From positions 4,305,436-4,369,435 of the forward strand of contig NZ_KQ976354.1 of NCBI RefSeq assembly GCF_000346485.2: a stretch of DNA of 64,000 nt. Direction: 5' to 3'. The DNA is from Scytonema hofmannii PCC 7110. GTDB lineage: Bacteria > Cyanobacteriota > Cyanobacteriia > Cyanobacteriales > Nostocaceae. Under the pieces are notes generated by a model. That model was not told where the DNA came from, ran no database searches, and saw only the letters and a program-made list of their open reading frames with translations. Below are positions 1 through 9,179 of the stretch, piece after piece (the stretch's first letter is position 1; each line of letters opens with the position of its first letter). Made by a program: the position numbers and the translations under genes.

Positions 1-394
1 GTACAGCCATACGTCGGGCAACTAGACGAGTCATGGTATACATACCAACTAGATTCACAGATATTTCTGCTTGCACGTTTAACAATCGAGAGTTGAGGAA
101 GGGTGTTTGATGGGCTACTCCAGCACAATTGACAAGCACGTCAATAGGCCCGTAATTCCGCCAAGCTTGAGCGATCGCAACATTCACTTCCACCACTTGA
201 GACAAATCTAAAGCCATAGCATATGCTTTCACACCAAGCATCTCTATTTCAGAAGCCACTTCAGCCAATCGAGTCACATCTCTAGCCACCAATAACAGAC
301 ATTTGACTCCTTGCTTTGCAAATTCAATCGCGATCGCTCGCCCAATGCCTCGTGAAGCTCCAGTAATCAGAACTGTTTTGCCTTGAATATTCAT
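1..394 (-). CDS. Short-chain dehydrogenase/reductase, C-terminal part outside window
   Basis: The reading frame starts with ATG at 394 and runs off the left edge, so only about the first 131 residues are present. The N-terminus carries the TGASRGIG dinucleotide-binding motif (TGxxxGxG) of classical SDR enzymes directly after the first beta strand, and further on VNCAG takes the place of the usual NNAG motif. The catalytic YxxxK lies beyond the window, so substrate cannot be judged. It is an NAD(P)-dependent cytoplasmic oxidoreductase by family. Upstream is a long non-coding stretch, so it is probably the first gene of its transcript. Confidence 0.88.
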   Translation of the reverse strand, partial: MNIQGKTVLITGASRGIGRAIAIEFAKQGVKCLLLVARDVTRLAEVASEIEMLGVKAYAMALDLSQVVEVNVAIAQAWRNYGPIDVLVNCAGVAHQTPFLNSRLLNVQAEISVNLVGMYTMTRLVARRMAV

Positions 395-1514
395 AGTTAA
401 ATCCTACAAAGTTAAAATCTCACTCTCGTTAGTACACACTTTGCGAGTTGAAGAATTTTGTCAAAGAATGCACTTGTCGTAGAGAGAGATAGGAAATACT
501 TGCAATTGAGGGAAAAGTTACACACAACCGCTAATAGCAAGAAACTTAGGAAAAATCTTGCTATTAGCGCATTCAAGAGACTTCAGATACGTATCTAGCC
601 AGCTATCATGGGAAAATCCCTTCTTCCCCTACTCCCTGCTCCTCACTCCCCACTGCCTTTTTCAAGCTAGACCGATCGTAAACTCATAATTCTTTAACTT
701 GCACGGTCTTAGTAAGGCTAACTCTTGTGGGTGGGCGTCCTCGCCCGCTCTCTCCGCTAACTCTTGTGGAACGGGCGTCCTCGCCCGCTCTTTCCGGAAT
801 GAACGGGCGGAGACGCCCGTTCCACAAGATCATAAATACTGTGGTTCGTGTACTTAACGACTGCTATGAAAACCGCTTCTAAAAGTCTAGACAAAACTAC
901 CAACAAGTGGATAAATCTGTCCAGACCCAACTCTACGGTGTAAGTTTGCTCGATTAGAAGTGCATTGCTGCTTGGTTCCATTGCCTCGTGACTCAGGTTC
1001 CTTGACCACTAATCCCCAGTTAGAGATACTGAATACTCAGTACAAGACTTAAAAATATTTGATTGTTTGTAGCTAATTCGTAGGATGGGCTTTTTGATCT
1101 TCACGACCAACTAGGCATCACTAACTCGTATTAGCAAGACGCATATCAAGCATAGCAAAACCTCCCTAAAATTGTGTAGTTCTGAGTAGATTTTGCTAGG
1201 AATTAAGTTACAAATTCTAACCCCTTTGCTACAAAATTGCATCTCAAACAGAACATTTTTCAGACAATTCTGCGAGAAAGAATAACTGTAAAACCACGAT
1301 TGACATAGAGCATAAATAACACCTCTGCTAAATACGAGTATTTACCAGAATTAACTACATAGGGATAAGGTAGCAAAGGGATCAATTATCAGCAACATTT
1401 CTTAACAAGAATTTTTTACTGTTACACAACTTAATAAATTTCTCATAAATCACCAAAGAGCAACAGTGATTTATTCTGGGTTGTAGCAACCTCTAAATAA
1501 AGAATGACTAAACC
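395..1514. other. Long intergenic region between divergent SDR gene and dhaK
   Basis: About 1.1 kb without a convincing gene. It holds a G+C-rich inverted repeat at 724-828 and a CTCCCCACTCC-type heptad remnant near 620-660. From about 1020 on it is A+T-rich and probably carries the dhaK promoter. A TTGACA occurs at 1300-1305, but no good -10 box lies 17 bp downstream, so I do not call a promoter. A 74-codon minus-strand frame at 757-981 overlaps the inverted repeat and looks spurious. Confidence 0.6.
724..828. repeat. G+C-rich inverted-repeat element (MITE/REP-like)
   Basis: The arm at 763-777 (CTTGTGGAACGGGCG) is perfectly complementary to 814-828, and pairing continues inward with one shifted base. 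A second partial copy of the left arm precedes it at 724-750. A related GGGACGGGCATCCCTGCCCG hairpin occurs at 19095-19116, so this is a dispersed family in the genome. It could fold into a strong hairpin in RNA from either strand. Confidence 0.8.
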
Positions 1515-2588
1515 ATGAAAAAACTTATTAATAAACCTGAAGATTTTGTCCGCGAAAGTTTAGAAGGAATGGCTGCAGCACATCCCGATTTCATCAAAGT
1601 TGACTATGACCCTACTGTTGTCTACAGAGTAGATGCACCCGTAACAGGAAAAGTCGCAATTATTTCTGGTGGAGGTAGCGGTCACGAACCAATGCACGCA
1701 GGGTTTGTCGGTTTGGGAATGTTAGATGCTGCTTGTCCTGGGGAGGTTTTTACTTCTCCTACCCCCGACCAAATGTTGGCAGCTGCTAAGAAAGTCGATG
1801 GAGGGGCTGGTATCGTTTATATCGTTAAAAACTACAGTGGCGATATCATGAATTTTGAGATGGCAACGGAATTAGCCCGCAGTGAAGGTATCCGAGTGCT
1901 CAATATTCTTATAGATGATGATGTCGCAGTTAAAGATAGCTTATATACTCAGGGACGCCGAGGCGTGGGGACAACTGTATTGGCAGAAAAAATTGTTGGT
2001 GCGGCAGCACAACAAGGATACGATCTACAGAAAGTTGTAGATTTGTGTCGCCAAGTGAATTTGAATGGTCGTAGTATGGGGATCGCACTGAGTTCTTGCA
2101 CCGTTCCTGCTAAAGGGACACCGACTTTTGAACTGGGCGATCGCGAAATAGAAATGGGTATTGGCATCCATGGCGAACCGGGAAGAGAACGCAGAGCTTT
2201 TGTATCTGTGGATGAGATAACGGAAATGCTGGCGCTCTCTATTATTGAGGACACGCCTTACAGCCGTACAGTACGGGAATGGGATGAAGAGAAAGGTGAA
2301 TGGGTAGATGTAGAACTCATCGATCCCAGTTTTCAAAACGGGGATCGCATTCTAGCGTTTGTGAACGGGATGGGTGGTACTCCCCTGAGCGAACTGTACC
2401 TTGTTTACCGCAAACTCGCGGAAATCTGCAAGAAAAAGGGATTGCATATTGTACGCAACCTGATTGGACCTTATATCACTTCTTTAGAGATGCAAGGTTG
2501 TTCTATTACCTTACTAAAGATAGATGATGAAATGGTTCGGTTATGGGACGCACCTGTAAAAACCCCAAGTTTGCGGTGGGGAGTTTGA
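1515..2588 (+). CDS. dhaK: Dihydroxyacetone kinase, DhaK subunit
   Basis: A 357-residue protein, the usual length for DhaK (about 356). The sequence shows the GGGSGHEP motif near residue 52 and [10 protein letters not shown] with His219, which corresponds to the active-site histidine that binds dihydroxyacetone covalently as a hemiaminal. It forms the substrate-binding half of the kinase that phosphorylates dihydroxyacetone to its phosphate. The partner dhaL lies 1.1 kb downstream on the same strand, separated by a doubtful small membrane ORF and repeats. No phosphohistidine donor subunit DhaM is present in the window. Confidence 0.95.
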   Translation: MKKLINKPEDFVRESLEGMAAAHPDFIKVDYDPTVVYRVDAPVTGKVAIISGGGSGHEPMHAGFVGLGMLDAACPGEVFTSPTPDQMLAAAKKVDGGAGIVYIVKNYSGDIMNFEMATELARSEGIRVLNILIDDDVAVKDSLYTQGRRGVGTTVLAEKIVGAAAQQGYDLQKVVDLCRQVNLNGRSMGIALSSCTVPAKGTPTFELGDREIEMGIGIHGEPGRERRAFVSVDEITEMLALSIIEDTPYSRTVREWDEEKGEWVDVELIDPSFQNGDRILAFVNGMGGTPLSELYLVYRKLAEICKKKGLHIVRNLIGPYITSLEMQGCSITLLKIDDEMVRLWDAPVKTPSLRWGV

Positions 2589-3109
2589 GCTATATGACAT
2601 ACGCTCTTACTTAGTTAAATTTTGTAAAACAATATTTCAATTTATTACCAATATTTCAGAGAAAAATTTAATGTGGTATAAATTTTATTAGGTAAGACCA
2701 AGAAAAGCACTTAGTAAAAGGGGTAAAGAGTCTTATTCATGGCAACTCTACCGCAATTAGGTCATATTCTAATAGGTGCTTAATCTACCAAGCTTTTACA
2801 GCAGTTTTCACCTAAATGAACCACATCGTTGGTAGGGGCGCAATGCCTTGCGCCCCTACGGCTATGGTCTATTTACCTGAAAATGGCTATAAGTTTACGT
2901 GAGGAGAGGGGTTTGGGGTGAGGTCTGATGAGTGCTTCGTCGAACTCACGTTCAGTACTGTCGGTAGGGCTATGCTACACAAAAGCCTTATGTGATGGGC
3001 TTTAGCTTTACCTAGGTATATTTCAAAAATCAAATAGGAATCCTAAATATATATTCCGCTAGTTAACTGTTATTAGCTGTATATTTTCTTTCGCAACAGG
3101 TATAATTAT
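2589..3109. other. Intergenic region after dhaK
   Basis: About 520 bases without a supported gene. It contains an 11-bp inverted repeat at 2832-2859 of the family found again near 48,600-48,670. The sequence between this repeat and 3109 is A+T-rich, and I see nothing else in it. Confidence 0.5.
2832..2859. repeat. Dispersed palindromic repeat GTAGGGGCGCA/TGCGCCCCTAC
   Basis: Perfect 11-bp arms around a 6-base loop. Variants with the GGGCGCAAGGCATTGCG core occur twice between 48,600 and 48,680, showing an interspersed repeat family rather than a gene-specific regulator. Confidence 0.8.
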
Positions 3110-3436
3110 ATGAAAACCATACCAGTATTTAAGTTTCGGAGTTTTAGTGGCAAGTCCATCTATCACTTCTTGGGCTTATTCAGCTTTACTATTGTGCTTA
3201 CCAGTCCTAGTGTAGCTACCGCCTCTACAGTTTTACCTAAAGTAGCATTAAGCATAAGTGGGATATTAATGCAGGTATTCTCATATTTTCCTAGATTAGT
3301 TTTACCTTTCTTTGTGATTTTTACTATAATCTCTGTTCTCGTAAAAGATTTTGGATTATCTTTATTGATAACTTTTTTTTTACTTCCGATACTTTTTATT
3401 TTTCACCATATTTTTCACCCTATACTGGTTAGATAA
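3110..3436 (+). CDS. Hypothetical small membrane protein
   Basis: A 108-codon ATG frame between dhaK and dhaL. The product would be hydrophobic, with a possible signal-like segment at about residues 20-40 ending ATAS and two or three further hydrophobic stretches (about 45-62, 64-82 and 84-104). I do not recognise a family. No clear ribosome binding site precedes it, and the A+T-rich, Phe/Ile-rich composition could arise by chance, so it may not be a gene. Its interest is only its position inside the dihydroxyacetone kinase locus. Confidence 0.35.
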   Translation: MKTIPVFKFRSFSGKSIYHFLGLFSFTIVLTSPSVATASTVLPKVALSISGILMQVFSYFPRLVLPFFVIFTIISVLVKDFGLSLLITFFLLPILFIFHHIFHPILVR

Positions 3437-3453
3437 CTTAGTATCATCAGAAC

Positions 3454-3544
3454 AGGACTTACGCAAAAATTGCTAGAAACCTTGATTTATCGAACCGCCA
3501 AGACGCCAAGAGCGCCAAGAATCCGTAGAGCGTGCGTAAGTCCT
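3454..3544. repeat. 91-bp element with 12-bp terminal inverted repeats
   Basis: AGGACTTACGCA at 3454-3465 is perfectly inverted at 3533-3544. The interior contains the CGCCAAGACGCCAAGAGCGCCAAG motif, another copy of which lies inverted at about 9310-9340. Short length, terminal inverted repeats and lack of coding capacity fit a MITE-like element common in cyanobacterial genomes (inference). Confidence 0.65.
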
Positions 3545-3721
3545 ACAGAAGTTTAGTTCCGTCAACAGTGTGACATTGTGTAATTATTTTGTTACAAAAA
3601 TCTACGTGTTTAATTCAAAATCGTAAATTAAAGCCTACTATAAAAGCCCGTAGGGTTTCCTAAAAGATTTAAGATAATTAATATTTGATTTTGTGCGGGG
3701 CTTTGTGGGTACAGATAGGTT

Positions 3722-4360
3722 ATGGTAACAAAAGAGCAGATTTTCAAGTGGTTGCAGCACTTTACTAACGAGATAGAAAAGAATAAGGATTATTTGACAG
3801 AATTAGATGCGGCAATTGGTGATGCCGACCATGGTATTAACATGGATCGTGGATTTAAAAAAGTGATGAGTCAGTTGCCCACTGTAGCAAATAAGGATAT
3901 CGGTAGTCTTTTGAAGACCGTTAGCATGACTCTCATTTCGTCAGTTGGGGGTGCGAGTGGACCCCTTTATGGCACTCTCTTTTTAAGAGCAAGTACAGCT
4001 GTTGCTGGCAAAGAAGAACTGAGTGAGGGGGATTTGCTGGCAATGTTACAAGCGGGTTTAGATGGTGTTGTTCAAAGAGGTAAGGCGCAACTGGGAGACA
4101 AAACAATGCTGGATGTCCTCTCTCCATCTGTCGCTGCTTTTCAAAACGCTATAGGTGAGGGTAAGAATTCTATCCAAGCAATGCAGGAAGCTGTCGCCGC
4201 AGGTGAACGGGGAATGCACGACACAACTCCCATGCTGGCTAAAAAGGGACGGGCTAGTTATTTAGGAGAGCGAAGTGTGGGACATCAAGACCCAGGTGCT
4301 ACTTCATCTTACTTAATGTTAAAGAGTTTATTAGAAGTGCTGCAAAGTTGTGGAGCATAA
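3722..4360 (+). CDS. dhaL: Dihydroxyacetone kinase, DhaL subunit
   Basis: A 212-residue protein matching DhaL in length (about 210). The N-terminal IGDADHGINMDRG contains the aspartates that coordinate two magnesium ions holding ADP or ATP in this family, followed by the SVGGASGPLYG nucleotide-binding segment near residue 75. DhaL carries the phosphate that is transferred to dihydroxyacetone bound on DhaK. In PTS-type systems its ADP is rephosphorylated in place by DhaM, which is not seen here, so the phosphate source remains open. A short gap of 50 bases separates it from the following kinase-like gene, suggesting cotranscription. Confidence 0.93.
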   Translation: MVTKEQIFKWLQHFTNEIEKNKDYLTELDAAIGDADHGINMDRGFKKVMSQLPTVANKDIGSLLKTVSMTLISSVGGASGPLYGTLFLRASTAVAGKEELSEGDLLAMLQAGLDGVVQRGKAQLGDKTMLDVLSPSVAAFQNAIGEGKNSIQAMQEAVAAGERGMHDTTPMLAKKGRASYLGERSVGHQDPGATSSYLMLKSLLEVLQSCGA

Positions 4361-4410
4361 AGTAAAAGTTAACAGCTATAACTGTTCAGTAGCACTGATT
4401 AAACCCCAAC

Positions 4411-5532
4411 ATGACCGCAAAACGAGATACAGATAATTTAACTGCTATTGCCGAGCGATTCGCTTTGAAAGGAAGGGTGATGAGTGTTCAAGCGTTTGGC
4501 AGTGGTAATATCAATGATACATTTCTGGTAACTCTAGATTCTCAAGAGGAAAAGCACTTTGTCTTGCAACGCATCAACACGCAGGTGTTTCGTCAACCAG
4601 AACTGATTATGCAGAATATGCGTACTTTTACAGAGCATATTCGCAATCGCTTAAAACGTACCCCCCTCAATCGTCGTTGGGAAATGCCACGAGTACTGGT
4701 AACAAAAGATGTACGTGATTACTGGAGGGATGCCAACGGCTCATTTTGGCGGGCGATTAGCTTTATTGAAGGTACGCAGTCTTTTGATACCATGCAAAAT
4801 GTGCAACAAGCAGAAGAAATCGGCTATGCCTTGGGTATGTTTCACAACCTCATCAGCGACTTGCCCCCTGAAAAACTTGCTGATACCCTAGAAGGGTTCC
4901 ACATTACCCCCCTCTATCTTCAACACTATCACCAGGTTTTAGCAAAAACTAATCCTCAGAAATCACCGGAAGTTCAATATTGCTTGCAGTTTGTTAGCGA
5001 TCGCCAACTTTGGGCAGAGGTTCTAGAAAAGGCTAAAGCGACAGGTGAGTTACCATTGCGTCTCATACACGGCGATCCCAAAATCAATAATGTGATGTTT
5101 GATACCGATACTCAACAAGCTGCCAGCGTGATTGACCTAGACACCGTTAAGCCCGGTCTCGTGCATTACGACATTGGAGACTGCTTGCGCTCTGGGTGCA
5201 ATCCGGCTGGAGAAGAAACTGAGAAATGGGAAAGCGTTTATTTCGATACAGATTTATGTCAGGGAATTCTCCAAGGATATCTCTCTGTAGCCAAAGAATT
5301 TCTGCTTGAAAAAGATTATATCTATATATACGACGCAATTCGTCTCATTTCTTTTGAGTTAGGGTTAAGATTTTTTGCTGACTATTTAGCAGGAAATATT
5401 TACTTTAAAGTCAAGCATTCAGAACACAATCTAACTAGAGCACTTGTCCAATTTAAACTGACTGAGAGTATTGAAACTCGGGAAACAACGATTCGTAAAA
5501 TCATTCAGGATATTAATGAGTATTTTCGTTAA
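4411..5532 (+). CDS. Aminoglycoside-phosphotransferase-fold small-molecule kinase
   Basis: A 373-residue protein of the APH/choline-kinase fold. The catalytic loop is LIHGDPKINNVMF near residue 216 (HGDxxxxN, with the catalytic Asp), followed by VIDLDTV, the position of the metal-binding Asp of the DFG-equivalent. The overall layout resembles the N-acetylhexosamine 1-kinase/mucin-desulfatase-like subgroup, so a sugar substrate is plausible but unproven. It follows dhaL closely, and its last 17 bases overlap the start of the histidine kinase, so the genes are probably cotranscribed. A role alongside triose phosphorylation is inference from context. Confidence 0.82.
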   Translation: MTAKRDTDNLTAIAERFALKGRVMSVQAFGSGNINDTFLVTLDSQEEKHFVLQRINTQVFRQPELIMQNMRTFTEHIRNRLKRTPLNRRWEMPRVLVTKDVRDYWRDANGSFWRAISFIEGTQSFDTMQNVQQAEEIGYALGMFHNLISDLPPEKLADTLEGFHITPLYLQHYHQVLAKTNPQKSPEVQYCLQFVSDRQLWAEVLEKAKATGELPLRLIHGDPKINNVMFDTDTQQAASVIDLDTVKPGLVHYDIGDCLRSGCNPAGEETEKWESVYFDTDLCQGILQGYLSVAKEFLLEKDYIYIYDAIRLISFELGLRFFADYLAGNIYFKVKHSEHNLTRALVQFKLTESIETRETTIRKIIQDINEYFR

Positions 5533-8266
5533 GCCCTTCTTACAGAATGGAGCGAAAGTAATAGCAGCGTTTGTTGCTAGTGTTGGTTACCTTGTCCTGA
5601 TTGACTGGATTTTGGACATCAACGTTTTGAAGAGTATGCTGATGCTAACAGCAATCTGTTTTGCTTTTGTCGGCAACGCCTTATGGCTGAGTAAACTCAA
5701 CAGACAACAGACAGCAGTCAACGAACATTTGAGCTATGCTACCCCACAAGATGTAAACGATCGCAAATTAGCCGAACTCAACGAGCAATTCCTCAACGAA
5801 CTCGATTTGCGGTTGCGACAACTTAGTAATGCGGATGCAATGGTGTGGGAAGCAGTAAGCCGTCTGGGCGAGTATCTCAAGGTCGATCGCTGTGTGTGGC
5901 ACGAAGTGAATTTGCAAGAAGATGTATCGATCGTCAAGCAAGACTGGCGGCGTCAAGAGGATATTCCGAGCGTTGTTGGAGTTTATCGCTTGTCAGAATT
6001 CCTTCTGCCAGATATGGTAAAGCATTACCACGCAGGTCAACCTGCTGTCGCCTCAGACGTAGCGATCTATACCTACACCGCCCCTTTCGCAAATAATTAT
6101 GCCCAAAGAGACATTCGTGCCTTTGTTGGAGTTCCCTGCATCCATGAAGGACGTTGGGTGGCAGTTCTTGCCATCAATGCCAGGACTGTTCGAGAGTGGC
6201 AACCCCATGAAGTGGCACTGCTCCAAAACACGGTTTCTCGCCTCTGGTCGCTCGTTGAGCAAACACGAGCCATACAAGCCTTGCGGGAGAGTGAGGAACG
6301 ATTGCACTCTGCTTTGCTGAATGCTCCCTTGCCAATCATGCTTCACACCGAAGATGGTGAGGTATTGCAGATTAATCATGTCTGGACAGAGATTACAGGC
6401 TATCACCTTGAAGACATTCCCACGCTTGAAGTGTGGACAGAAAAAGCTTACGGCGATCGTAAAGACGAAGTGCGCTCTGCAATTCAAAGTCAGTATCCCC
6501 TCACCCAGCGAACGGCTATGGGAGAATATGCCCTTACAACCCGCACAGGCGCGACTCGCATTTGGGATTTCCATACTGCTCCGCTTCATATATTGCCTGA
6601 TGGCAGAAAGTTGGTAATTGTAACAGCGATCGATGTGACGGAACGGAAGCAAGCCGAGAAAGAAATTCTGAATTTGAATCAGGAACTCCAGCGACAGTTG
6701 GCAGAGTCTCAAACGCTATTAGAAGTCATTCCAATCGGTGTTGGCATCGCTGAAGACCCCCAGTGTCAAAAAATTCGGATCAACTCAGCATTTGCTCAAA
6801 TGTTAGCCATTCCTCCAACTGCAAATGCTTCTTTAAGTGCGCCAGAAGGCGAGCGACCAAAAAACTTTAAGGTCTATTATAATAACCAGGAAGTTCCTCC
6901 AGAGGAGCTGCCCTTACAGCGTGCAGCCGCTCGCGGGATTGAAGTTCGGGATTTAGAGGTTGATGTGGTTTGGAATGATGGCACAACCCTAACGCTGTTA
7001 GAGTATGCTGCTCCGCTTTTTGATGAGCGCGGACAAGTTAGAGGAAGTATCGGCGCGTTTTGGAATATCACCGAGCGCAAGCAGGCAGAGGTGGCATTAC
7101 AGCAAACGCTTAAAGACTTGGCGGACTTTAAGTTTGCTCTCGATTGCTCCTCGATTGTTGCCATTACTGATACTGAAGGAACCATTACCTACGTGAACGA
7201 CAAATTCTGTGAGCTTTCACAGTACTCACCAGAAGAATTGATTGGACAAGACCATCGTATTGTTAACTCCGGCTATCACTCTGAAGAATTTTTTCAGCAT
7301 CTGTGGGCAACTATTACTCGCGGACAGGTATGGCAAGGAGAAATTAAAAATCGCGCCAAGGATGGTACTTTCTACTGGGTTGCCACCACTATCGTGCCGT
7401 TTCTAGATGTCGCAGGGAAACCGTATCAGTACATCGCTGTTCGTTCCGACATCACAACCCGTAAAGTGGCAGAAGTTGAGCTTCAACAACTGAATATCAC
7501 CCTAGAACAACGGGTTGAAGAACGCACAGCCCAACTTCAGGAAGTCAATAAGGACTTGGAAGCCTTCTCCTACACGGTAGCGCATGACCTGCGGGCACCG
7601 TTACGAGGAATTCAAGGGTTTGCTCAAGCTCTAGCTGAAGATTATGGCGATCGCTTAGATGAAACAGCTCGAGAATATATTCAACAGATTTTTCGTGGCA
7701 CTGAGATTATGAGCGAGTTAGTTCACGATTTGTTAGCATACAGCCGCCTCAGTCGCGAGAAGATTAAGCTAGCTCCAGTGCGATTGACTCAAGTTATAGC
7801 AGACGCTCAGGCACAATTAGCAAAAGATTTACGCGATCGCCAAGCTCACATTGCGATCGCTGAAAACTTGCCCCGTGTTATCGGGCATTACCCGATTTTA
7901 GTACAAATTATTGTTAATTTATTATCAAATGCAATTAAATTTGTTGCTCCGGGCATTCAACCGCACATTCGAGTTTGGGCAGAAACGAGAGAAACAGGCG
8001 AAGATTCCCCTCCATCACCGCAACAGGTGCGTCTGTGGATTGAAGACAACGGAATTGGTATTGAACCTAATTATCAGGAGCAAATTTTTGGAGTTTTTGA
8101 GCGGTTGCATAGCACGGAAACTTACCCAGGAACAGGAATTGGATTAGCCATAGTGCGAAAAGGGGCAGAACGGTTGGGAGGACGAGCAGGTGTAGAGTCG
8201 GCTCCCCGTCAAGGAAGTCGATTTTGGATTGAGTTGCAAGGGTTATCCGTGACCAGTGACCGGTGA
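5516..8266 (+). CDS. Membrane-bound GAF/PAS hybrid sensor histidine kinase
   Basis: I choose the ATG at 5516, preceded by AGGA at 5507-5510 with good spacing, over the upstream TTG at 5471. This gives 916 residues. Two membrane helices lie at about 10-30 and 36-56, then a GAF domain (about 95-260), three PAS/PAC modules (about 265-385, 410-525 and 535-655; the PAC repeats end in ERKQAE-like sequence), a HisKA domain with SYTVAHDLRAPL (phosphoacceptor His690) and an HATPase_c domain with VNLLSNAIKF and GTGIGLAIV. It is a phytochrome-type (HisKA) kinase without a fused receiver; the cognate regulator is not in the window. The last four residues (TSDR) and the stop codon are read from a CAGTGAC heptad array. 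Confidence 0.9.
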   Translation: MSIFVKPFLQNGAKVIAAFVASVGYLVLIDWILDINVLKSMLMLTAICFAFVGNALWLSKLNRQQTAVNEHLSYATPQDVNDRKLAELNEQFLNELDLRLRQLSNADAMVWEAVSRLGEYLKVDRCVWHEVNLQEDVSIVKQDWRRQEDIPSVVGVYRLSEFLLPDMVKHYHAGQPAVASDVAIYTYTAPFANNYAQRDIRAFVGVPCIHEGRWVAVLAINARTVREWQPHEVALLQNTVSRLWSLVEQTRAIQALRESEERLHSALLNAPLPIMLHTEDGEVLQINHVWTEITGYHLEDIPTLEVWTEKAYGDRKDEVRSAIQSQYPLTQRTAMGEYALTTRTGATRIWDFHTAPLHILPDGRKLVIVTAIDVTERKQAEKEILNLNQELQRQLAESQTLLEVIPIGVGIAEDPQCQKIRINSAFAQMLAIPPTANASLSAPEGERPKNFKVYYNNQEVPPEELPLQRAAARGIEVRDLEVDVVWNDGTTLTLLEYAAPLFDERGQVRGSIGAFWNITERKQAEVALQQTLKDLADFKFALDCSSIVAITDTEGTITYVNDKFCELSQYSPEELIGQDHRIVNSGYHSEEFFQHLWATITRGQVWQGEIKNRAKDGTFYWVATTIVPFLDVAGKPYQYIAVRSDITTRKVAEVELQQLNITLEQRVEERTAQLQEVNKDLEAFSYTVAHDLRAPLRGIQGFAQALAEDYGDRLDETAREYIQQIFRGTEIMSELVHDLLAYSRLSREKIKLAPVRLTQVIADAQAQLAKDLRDRQAHIAIAENLPRVIGHYPILVQIIVNLLSNAIKFVAPGIQPHIRVWAETRETGEDSPPSPQQVRLWIEDNGIGIEPNYQEQIFGVFERLHSTETYPGTGIGLAIVRKGAERLGGRAGVESAPRQGSRFWIELQGLSVTSDR

Positions 8267-8305
8267 CCAGTGACCAGTGACCAGTGACCAGTGACCAGTG
8301 AGTAG
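8249..8305. repeat. Tandem heptanucleotide array (GTGACCA type)
   Basis: About seven or eight near-perfect copies of the 7-base unit GTGACCA, with one CCGG variant. It begins inside the last codons of the histidine kinase, supplies its TGA stop, and ends 28 bases before the next ATG. It matches the short tandemly repeated repetitive sequences known from heterocystous cyanobacteria (established class). Confidence 0.95.
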
Positions 8306-8332
8306 TTTTCAACTTTCCGACGAGGTTTTTAG

Positions 8333-8872
8333 ATGCAAGAGCAAACATTTTTCCTACAACCTTTTTCTTACAGTGAGTCGCTAAGCGGACTGAAAATCAA
8401 AGGCAATGTGGCCCAATATGAAAATCAATTTACTATTCAATATGCACTTCTTGGCAATTTAACAGAAATCGAGATTGCAGCCCCATCAGACGAACCAGCA
8501 CGCAAGCACGAACTTTGGCAAAACACCTGCTTTGAGTTTTTTCTTGGGGTTGAGAATAGCGATCGCTATTGGGAATTTAATCTCTCCCCTTCTGGGGATT
8601 GGAATGTGTACCGCTTTGATGCTTACCGTCACGGAATGCAGGAGGAAACTGCCTTTACAACACTGCCATTTAGCATTCAGTATTTATCAGATGGTTTGGC
8701 GCTTGTCCTCAATGTCGATTTGGATTTAATTATCTTAACAGATTTAGCTCTGAGGGTTGGTATTTCTACCGTTATTAAACATAAAGATGGTTCTGTCACC
8801 TACTGGGCATTGACGCACCAAGGAGCTGAAGCGGACTTTCACCGTCGGGACAGTTTCACAATTGAATTTTAG
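8333..8872 (+). CDS. DOMON-like domain protein
   Basis: A 179-residue soluble protein with the layout of cyanobacterial DOMON-like proteins: an all-beta sequence with ELWQNTCFEFFLG and YWEFNLSPSGDWNVYRF motifs in the middle. There is no signal peptide. Related DOMON folds bind heme or sugar, but no ligand residue can be assigned here, so its role is unknown. It lies directly after the heptad array behind the histidine kinase and may be cotranscribed. The following 680 bases hold no intact gene. Confidence 0.75.
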   Translation: MQEQTFFLQPFSYSESLSGLKIKGNVAQYENQFTIQYALLGNLTEIEIAAPSDEPARKHELWQNTCFEFFLGVENSDRYWEFNLSPSGDWNVYRFDAYRHGMQEETAFTTLPFSIQYLSDGLALVLNVDLDLIILTDLALRVGISTVIKHKDGSVTYWALTHQGAEADFHRRDSFTIEF

Positions 8873-8951
8873 CTTTTTAGTCTATGCACAAGATAAGAAA
8901 TTTGTACAGTGCGTAAGTTCAGGTTAAGAAATATTATCAGAAACATAAATT

Positions 8952-9179
8952 CTCTGCCAACAGCGCTATGAATCAGTTTATCCCAAAGCCACATTTACTT
9001 CAAATATGCGGGCGATTTTGCCGAAAGCACCTTGGGTGAGTGCAGATGAAAAGGCGGCGGCGGAAAAGTTTATAGCTGATTTGCGATCGCCTGAAATTCA
9101 AAAAATTGCTACAGATTTGGGTTTACGACCAGGTACACCAGGAGCCTCCTTGGGAACTAATATCTTGATTTTCCGTTAG
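8952..9179 (+). pseudogene. C-terminal fragment of an extracellular substrate-binding/VWA-type protein
   Basis: An open frame without a start codon encodes about 70 residues with YESVYPKATFTSNMRAILP, then APWVSADEKAAAEKFIADL and GLRPGTPGASLG. This pattern is typical of the end of periplasmic ABC-type substrate-binding proteins with VWA domains in cyanobacteria (recognition from memory, not a search). The 5' part of the gene is absent and a stop precedes the fragment in frame. It is followed immediately by a dispersed repeat at 9177, suggesting deletion or insertion-mediated decay. Confidence 0.65.

Noticed and set aside
757-981. 74-codon minus-strand frame
   Set aside because: It overlaps a G+C-rich inverted repeat, has no ribosome binding site and reads like translated repeat sequence.
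5471-5515. Extended TTG start for the histidine kinase
   Set aside because: The ATG at 5516 has an AGGA at proper distance; the TTG extension has no ribosome binding site and lies deep inside the preceding gene.
6053-6712. 219-codon minus-strand frame
   Set aside because: It is antisense to the GAF/PAS region of the histidine kinase, with no motif or ribosome binding site.
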